Shown in pieces: positions 1 through 5,070 of a DNA stretch of 5,070 bases. Under the pieces are notes generated by a model that searched no databases, had not been told where the DNA came from, and worked only from the letters and a program-made list of their open reading frames with translations. Origin of the DNA: an archaeon (GTDB lineage Archaea; Asgardarchaeota; Hermodarchaeia; Hermodarchaeales; Hermodarchaeaceae); assembly GCA_016550425.1 (NCBI GenBank), contig JABXGS010000260.1, positions 1 through 5,070 on the forward strand. Reading direction: 5' to 3'. The stretch's first letter is position 1. Each line of letters begins with the position of its first letter. Made by a program: the position numbers and the translations under genes.

Positions 1-1120
<1,120 letters not shown>

Positions 1121-1182
1121 ACAGAGCCTTAATATCCTGGGTGACATTCGGTTGAGCTACATACGTGGCGAATAAGTTATTT
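1121..1182. other. Convergent spacer between 23S rRNA and homoserine dehydrogenase
   Basis: About 60 bases separate the estimated rRNA 3' end from the stop codon of the opposing gene. I see no 5S rRNA, no tRNA cloverleaf and no strong hairpin followed by a T-run on either strand. The only oligo-T on the - strand is a run of four Ts (complement of 1114-1117), inside or beside the rRNA end. Any 3' processing stem or termination signal for the rRNA must be weak, or must extend into the neighbouring coding region. The spacer limits are approximate because the mature rRNA end is estimated. Confidence 0.5.
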
Positions 1183-2229
1183 CTAAAACATAGTCTGGGA
1201 AATATTGTGTTGTTGAGGGACATTCTGACGAATATCTATGAGATCTCGTAAAATTGCGCTCGCGGTTTCGCGTCCACCAGCTCCATGCCCGACGAGCGTG
1301 ATTTCGCCCGCGAATTCAGTGGTATAAGTAACTGCGTTAAGGGTTCCTGATACGTTTAATGGATGTGTCTGCTGTAACCGTTGGGGTTTGACAATAGCCT
1401 CGTTTTCGGTGATAGAGGCTAATAGCTTAATGACCTGTCGCTGACTTTTTGCTTCTGCAATCTCAATGGGCGTTACTTGACGGATGCCTTCGATGTGTAC
1501 ATCGGAAAGCGCGATACTGCGATTCATGACCCAATTCGCTAAAATGACGAGTTTAGCTGCTGTATCAAACCCGTCAACATCGTTCGAGGGATCGTATTCA
1601 GCATACCCCAGTCTCTGGGCGTCCCGTAATCCATCTGTAAACGATGTTGCAGACTCGGTCATCTGAGTGAGAATGTAATTTGTGGTTCCATTTAATATTC
1701 CCTTAATAGAGAAGATCGAGTCACCATGTAAACCAGTCTTCCCCAACGCTAAGAGAGGTGTTCCTGCTCCAACTGTTCCACTGAACCGTAAGGAAACATT
1801 ATTGTACACAGATAGCTCCATTAAAGCAGAGAAAGCGAGAGCTAGCGGTCCCTTATTTGCCGTGATCACATGGAGTTGGTGCTTTAGAGCTTCGCGAATA
1901 TGTGATAACGCAGGTTCTCCATTTTTGAGGTTAGTAGGGGACACTTCAATAAGGACATCAGCATCAAGACGCTCAATTACATCGAGAGCTGATAATTGAG
2001 GATGACCAAAATGTTTATCGCAGGATACAGAGCCAAATTGGTCTTTTATTGTTGAGGTTCGATGAATATCAAGTCCTTGAGAATTCAGCACTGCTCCACC
2101 ACGATCAACAATACCCACGATCCGGGGTCGAAGACCATAGCGTTGTAGCAGAAGAGAACGTTGGTGATGAAGAATTTGGCTAAAAGTTCTTCCGACGGTC
2201 CCATATCCGATAATAACAATTCTCATCAT
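1183..2229 (-). CDS. hom: Homoserine dehydrogenase, monofunctional short archaeal type
   Basis: This enzyme reduces aspartate-4-semialdehyde to homoserine with NAD(P)H, the cytoplasmic branch-point step toward threonine and methionine. Counting from the MRIV methionine encoded at 2226, it has a Rossmann motif GYGTVG (7-12), the ANKGP segment (123-127), GTTNY (180-184) and the signature LGYAEYDPSNDVDGFDTAAK ending at K225. E210, D216, D221 and K225 match the substrate-binding and catalytic Glu/Asp/Lys set of the family (yeast D214, D219 and K223 correspond to D216, D221 and K225). GHGAGG (313-318) is the conserved C-terminal element. At about 348 residues it lacks both an aspartokinase domain and a C-terminal ACT domain, so threonine feedback through ACT is not expected. 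The frame stays open upstream to an ATG at 2290-2292, but those 21 extra residues do not resemble the family and the Rossmann strand starts at MRIV, so I chose the tandem ATGATG at 2229/2226. Only a weak GGA precedes it. The gene is convergent with the rRNA and divergent from the URO-D-like gene. Confidence 0.93.
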   Translation of the reverse strand: MMRIVIIGYGTVGRTFSQILHHQRSLLLQRYGLRPRIVGIVDRGGAVLNSQGLDIHRTSTIKDQFGSVSCDKHFGHPQLSALDVIERLDADVLIEVSPTNLKNGEPALSHIREALKHQLHVITANKGPLALAFSALMELSVYNNVSLRFSGTVGAGTPLLALGKTGLHGDSIFSIKGILNGTTNYILTQMTESATSFTDGLRDAQRLGYAEYDPSNDVDGFDTAAKLVILANWVMNRSIALSDVHIEGIRQVTPIEIAEAKSQRQVIKLLASITENEAIVKPQRLQQTHPLNVSGTLNAVTYTTEFAGEITLVGHGAGGRETASAILRDLIDIRQNVPQQHNISQTMF

Positions 2230-2304
2230 TAGCGTCCAGTCTACCGATTGAATACCCAATTGATGCGCAGTGATGTTCCAGTATATTGACATCGTTGAAT
2301 ATTT

Positions 2305-2318
2305 CTTTTTATCCTTTC
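2305..2318 (-). promoter_or_regulatory. Candidate archaeal BRE/TATA promoter for homoserine dehydrogenase
   Basis: Read on the - strand, GAAAGGAT (2318-2311) followed by ATAAAAAG (2312-2305) resembles a purine-rich BRE next to a TATA box. A start about 25 bases downstream of the box centre would fall near 2283. That lies past the upstream ATG at 2292, which agrees with translation starting at 2229/2226 after a leader of about 55 bases. This rests on pattern recognition only; the same GAAAGGAT could instead be a poorly spaced Shine-Dalgarno for the long start (20 bases from its ATG). Confidence 0.3.
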
Positions 2319-2354
2319 ATTGCTCATATTTAGCTAACTTCGATTACTGTGCTG

Positions 2355-2372
2355 CCGAAAGATTCTAAAATA
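2355..2372 (+). promoter_or_regulatory. Candidate archaeal BRE/TATA promoter for the URO-D-like gene
   Basis: CCGAAAGA (2355-2362) directly followed by TTCTAAAATA (2363-2372) has the layout of a BRE plus an AT-rich TATA-like box. A start about 25 bases downstream would fall near 2393, just before the GGAG Shine-Dalgarno, giving a very short leader. The box departs from the TTTATATA-like consensus, so this is tentative. Confidence 0.3.
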
Positions 2373-2393
2373 GGAGACGGGATTGTGGTAAAT

Positions 2394-2397
2394 GGAG
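2394..2397 (+). promoter_or_regulatory. Shine-Dalgarno that decides the URO-D-like start
   Basis: GGAG sits seven bases before the ATG at 2405, which is good spacing. The in-frame TTG at 2399 is only one base from it and would be too close, so the ATG is preferred. Confidence 0.6.
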
Positions 2398-2404
2398 ATT
2401 GGTT

Positions 2405-3484
2405 ATGACGTCAGATAGATACGACAGAGTGTTAACAGCAAGTCGTCGTAAACAACCGGACCGAGTTCCATGGGCCTTGTGGGGACACTTTCCAGCGGTT
2501 CCCTTCTTGCAGTATTATAGTTGGGAAAAGGCGAATAGAGATGGAGAAGAGTTGGCAAAAGCTCATATTGCTTTATTAAATGTGCTGGACTATAAAATGG
2601 ATCTCCTGAAGGTAACCCCATTTTACCGTTTTATGGCGTATCAATGGGGTTCAAAATTTCGTTTTACAAATAATAATGAAGTTGTTGAAACCGTGGATGT
2701 GCTGGTAAAGGAGGCAAAGGATTGGCAGAAGCTCTGGGTTCTTGATCCTAAAAAAGAGTTACGTGAGCACATTCGATCAGTCACGATTCTTTCACGCGAA
2801 ATAGGACGAGGAATGCCATTCATCTATACTGTTCCCAGCCCCCTCGTTCAGGCTATTCATGGAATTGGATCCCCCAATCGCGTCTATACGGATATGCAGT
2901 CACATCCTGATCTTCTAGTCGAAGGCTTGGAGACAATAACTCAAACGTGTATAGATTTTGCGCGTGCGTGTATTGATGAGGGGGCAGCGGGTATCTTTTT
3001 GGGAATTGGAGGAGGAGGAGAGCTTTGGTCACGTATGACACGAGACCAACTTGAGAAATATGCGCTTCCCTATGATCAGAAAGTACTCAATTCAGTCAAG
3101 CATGCTGCTATCAAGCTGCTTCACATCTGTAGTAACGAAACAGAGAATCCGCAGCTAAATGGTGGACTTATGGAAGAAGGCTGGTTTAAACAGTATTCTG
3201 TGGACATCATTAATTGGTGGGATTCAAACTTCACTTCCTGTGAAACAGCGAAACAAATTTATAGGGATCATTTTTGCGTTCTTGCTGGGGTTGACCATCG
3301 ATATTTGATGCGTCAGGGATCACCTCAACAGGTTGAGGAACAGGTGAAAGCAGTGCTCGATACTGCTAGTTCAGGTGGTGGTTTTATTCTTGGACCAGGC
3401 TGTACGTTGTATCAAGACACTCCTTTAGAGAACATGAATGCCGTGGGAAGAGCTATCGAGAAATATGGAAGAACTCGGCGTTGA
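2405..3484 (+). CDS. URO-D/MtaA-superfamily protein, probable methyltransferase of unknown substrate
   Basis: A 359-residue protein of the uroporphyrinogen decarboxylase fold (TIM barrel; the superfamily includes HemE and the MtaA/MtbA methylcobamide methyltransferases). The N-terminus carries the family pattern RYDRVL...PDRVPW (5-23), followed by LWGHFP (25-30). H240-I-C242 near the end of one strand, with C333 in GPGC near the C-terminus, reproduces the His-X-Cys...Cys zinc set that MtaA-type enzymes use to activate a thiol. The AGVDHR segment (294-299) lies between them. The arginine-rich substrate motif of true HemE near the N-terminus is not seen, so heme synthesis is unlikely. The residue after C242 is Ser, where many relatives have Gly, and the Cys-Cys spacing of 91 is longer than I recall for MtbA (about 76). 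The LWGHFP type resembles the widespread uncharacterised URO-D-like proteins rather than dedicated methanogen MtaA/MtbA. No corrinoid protein or partner methyltransferase gene lies beside it. The superfamily call is secure; the methyltransferase role is inferred. Confidence 0.88.
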   Translation: MTSDRYDRVLTASRRKQPDRVPWALWGHFPAVPFLQYYSWEKANRDGEELAKAHIALLNVLDYKMDLLKVTPFYRFMAYQWGSKFRFTNNNEVVETVDVLVKEAKDWQKLWVLDPKKELREHIRSVTILSREIGRGMPFIYTVPSPLVQAIHGIGSPNRVYTDMQSHPDLLVEGLETITQTCIDFARACIDEGAAGIFLGIGGGGELWSRMTRDQLEKYALPYDQKVLNSVKHAAIKLLHICSNETENPQLNGGLMEEGWFKQYSVDIINWWDSNFTSCETAKQIYRDHFCVLAGVDHRYLMRQGSPQQVEEQVKAVLDTASSGGGFILGPGCTLYQDTPLENMNAVGRAIEKYGRTRR

Positions 3485-3552
3485 ACTGGGTAAAGGATCT
3501 TTATCGGATGGAAGAAGGTTATAGCTGTTCACGCAGGTTAATAGTATAAGTT
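3485..3552. other. Spacer between URO-D-like gene and DNA ligase gene
   Basis: The two + strand genes are 81 bases apart. I see no hairpin-plus-T-run terminator. An AAAGGA-TCTTTATC segment (3492-3505) loosely resembles BRE/TATA and could drive the ligase gene from about 3525, but it is too weak to call. Co-transcription with the upstream gene and an independent promoter are both possible. Confidence 0.4.
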
Positions 3553-3558
3553 GAAAGG
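3553..3558 (+). promoter_or_regulatory. Shine-Dalgarno of the DNA ligase gene
   Basis: GAAAGG lies seven bases before the ATG at 3566 and supports that start over an in-frame TTG at 3551, which has no such sequence and would add residues not expected for the family. Confidence 0.55.
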
Positions 3559-3565
3559 ATATACG

Positions 3566-5070
3566 ATGGAATATTCAATCATCACTGATACGTATACAAA
3601 GATTGAGGCAACGTCAAAGCGATTGGAAATGACAGAGTATCTTGTCCAGTTATTAAAGAGAACTCCCACGAACCTCGTTGGGAAAGTGGCATATTTGACG
3701 CAGGGAAAATTATATCCTGATTTCGTAGGAATCGAATTAGGAATGGCGGAAAAAATGGTGATTTCAGCCATTGCGAGAACCATCGGAGTGCCAAAACAAA
3801 AGGTTGTCCAGACATACAATACTGTGGGCGATCTGGGCTCTACTATCGAAGTCTTAAAGTCCACTATGACTACTGTACGGTTGACGAGTAGTGCTAAGCT
3901 TTCTGTCACGAAAGTCTATGAAGTATTAGATCGAATAGCCCATACAACTGGAAAAGGGTCGGTCGAAGCTAAAATCAATCTGTTAACAAGGCTGATTACC
4001 GATTCAACACCGGAAGAAGCAAAATATCTTATTCGTACGATTACAGGTCGATTACGCTTGGGCATTGGCGATATGACGTTTTTAGATGCATTGGCTATTG
4101 CCTTTGGGGGAGGAAAAGAGACACGACAAGATGTTGAAAAGGCTTATAACATGTCATCTGACCTCGGCTTGGTCGCCGAAACTATTGCAGAAAAGGGATT
4201 AGAAGGGGTATTGAAGTTTCGAGTTCGGCTTGGTCGCCCAATTCGACCCATGTTGGCTGAGCGGTTAACTTCAGCAAGAGACATCATAGATAAATTGGGA
4301 GGACAAGGCTCGGCTGAATATAAATACGATGGGCTTCGAATGCAAGCACATATTTTTGATGATAATATCACGATATTTTCGCGACGCCTCGAGAATATCA
4401 CCAGCCAATTTCCAGACGTCATACATGCGCTACGTAAAAGCGTTCAGGTGAAGGAGGCGATCGTTGAAGGGGAAGCGGTTGCAGTCGATCCCAACACCAG
4501 TGAAATTCAACCATTTCAAGTCATAACACGACGGAGAGGGCGAAAGCATGAGATTAAAGAGATGATTGATGAGATCCCTATCTCGCTGATTTTATTCGAT
4601 ATCCTTTACATGGAAGAGCAGAGTCTGCTTGACAAATCCTATCTGGATAGACGAGCATGTTTAGAGAAAGCCATCACAGAAACTGCACGAGTGAGGATCA
4701 CACAATCACATCTTGTGACACAGCCTTTACAACTAGATAAATATATGATGGAGGCAGTTGAAAATGGCTGTGAGGGGCTGGTTATTAAGTCTGTTATGGA
4801 GAACGCAACGTATCAGGCTGGAGCCAGAGGGTTTTTATGGATTAAATATAAGCGCGATTATAGAAGCGAGTTAAGTGATACCTTAGATCTGGTTGTTGTT
4901 GGAGCGTTTGCGGGACGTGGTCGACGAACCGGAACCTTTGGGGCGTTATTGATGGCAGCTTATGATGATGAGCGAGATGTATTTAGTACTGTCTGTAAAC
5001 TTGGAACGGGATTTACTGACGAAATATTAAGTCAGCTTCCTATGACTTTTCGCGATGAGCAGCGAGATCG
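3566..5070 (+). CDS. lig: ATP-dependent DNA ligase, archaeal family I (3' end outside window)
   Basis: This enzyme seals nicks in duplex DNA through a ligase-AMP intermediate, joining Okazaki fragments and completing repair. The frame is open for 501 codons to the window edge. The product starts MEYSIITDTYTKIEATSKRL, in the position and style of archaeal ligases. Residues 1 to about 225 form the helical DNA-binding domain, with GKLYPDF and IELGMAEK typical of the family. The nucleotidyltransferase domain follows: RPIRPMLAERL (224-234), motif I EYKYDG with AMP-accepting lysine K253, SRRLENIT (272-279), motif III EGE (301-303), motif IIIa LFDILYM (343-349), motif IV EGLVIK (403-408) and motif V WIKYK (425-429). 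The OB-fold begins after this (DTLDLVVVGAF 438-448, then GRGRRTGTFG 450-459). Archaeal ligases are usually about 560-600 residues, so perhaps 60-100 C-terminal residues, including motif VI, lie beyond the window. All visible catalytic motifs are intact. The N-terminus resembles thaumarchaeal ligases from memory. Cofactor preference (ATP, or also ADP/NAD) cannot be read from the sequence. Confidence 0.97.
   Translation, partial: MEYSIITDTYTKIEATSKRLEMTEYLVQLLKRTPTNLVGKVAYLTQGKLYPDFVGIELGMAEKMVISAIARTIGVPKQKVVQTYNTVGDLGSTIEVLKSTMTTVRLTSSAKLSVTKVYEVLDRIAHTTGKGSVEAKINLLTRLITDSTPEEAKYLIRTITGRLRLGIGDMTFLDALAIAFGGGKETRQDVEKAYNMSSDLGLVAETIAEKGLEGVLKFRVRLGRPIRPMLAERLTSARDIIDKLGGQGSAEYKYDGLRMQAHIFDDNITIFSRRLENITSQFPDVIHALRKSVQVKEAIVEGEAVAVDPNTSEIQPFQVITRRRGRKHEIKEMIDEIPISLILFDILYMEEQSLLDKSYLDRRACLEKAITETARVRITQSHLVTQPLQLDKYMMEAVENGCEGLVIKSVMENATYQAGARGFLWIKYKRDYRSELSDTLDLVVVGAFAGRGRRTGTFGALLMAAYDDERDVFSTVCKLGTGFTDEILSQLPMTFRDEQRD

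Noticed and set aside
1484..1999. Open frames of 60 and 105 codons on the + strand
   Set aside because: They are antisense to the well-supported homoserine dehydrogenase and show no family features.
2403..3041. Open frames of 60-72 codons on the - strand within the URO-D-like gene
   Set aside because: They are shadows of the + strand gene, which has clear family motifs.
3508..3549. A 13-codon ATG frame between the URO-D-like gene and the ligase, with a possible leader-peptide look
   Set aside because: It is too short, has no codon or motif support and no associated hairpin; most likely chance.
3538..3909. A 123-codon frame (and an overlapping 77-codon frame) on the - strand
   Set aside because: They lie opposite the ligase N-terminal domain, which is the real gene; their hydrophobic look comes from the complementary strand.
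4144..4422. A 92-codon frame on the - strand
   Set aside because: It is antisense to the ligase catalytic core containing motif I.

Overview
The window looks archaeal. It holds the 3' part of a 23S rRNA gene whose conserved core is archaeal/eukaryotic in type, including G at the position of E. coli 2058. Its protein genes are an archaeal family-I ATP-dependent DNA ligase, a short monofunctional homoserine dehydrogenase, and a URO-D/MtaA-superfamily protein. From memory, the ligase N-terminus and the homoserine dehydrogenase most resemble Thaumarchaeota (Nitrososphaerota) or related TACK archaea. No search was possible, so the phylum is an inference. Shine-Dalgarno-like purine tracts precede two of the three protein genes.

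Layout: bases 1 to about 1120 are the 3' third or so of 23S rRNA on the + strand, roughly from E. coli position 1820 (domain IV) to the 3' end, with no intron visible. No 5S rRNA or tRNA follows. About 60 bases later comes the stop codon of a convergent (- strand) homoserine dehydrogenase. A region of about 170 bases (2230-2404) separates this gene from a divergent + strand gene for a URO-D-fold protein with a His-X-Cys...Cys zinc-type motif. After an 81-base gap, an ATP-dependent DNA ligase starts at 3566 on the + strand and runs off the right edge, still open after 501 codons.

The genes do not form an obvious functional module. The dehydrogenase belongs to aspartate-family amino acid synthesis (threonine/methionine branch), the URO-D-like protein is a probable methyl-transfer enzyme of unknown substrate, and the ligase is the replicative/repair ligase. 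I see no mobile element, CRISPR array, toxin-antitoxin pair or defence system. I found no convincing undescribed system. The points worth a second look are the unlinked, convergent end of the rRNA gene, the intron-free homing-endonuclease target sites in the rRNA, the unusual details of the URO-D-like protein, and the start of the dehydrogenase.
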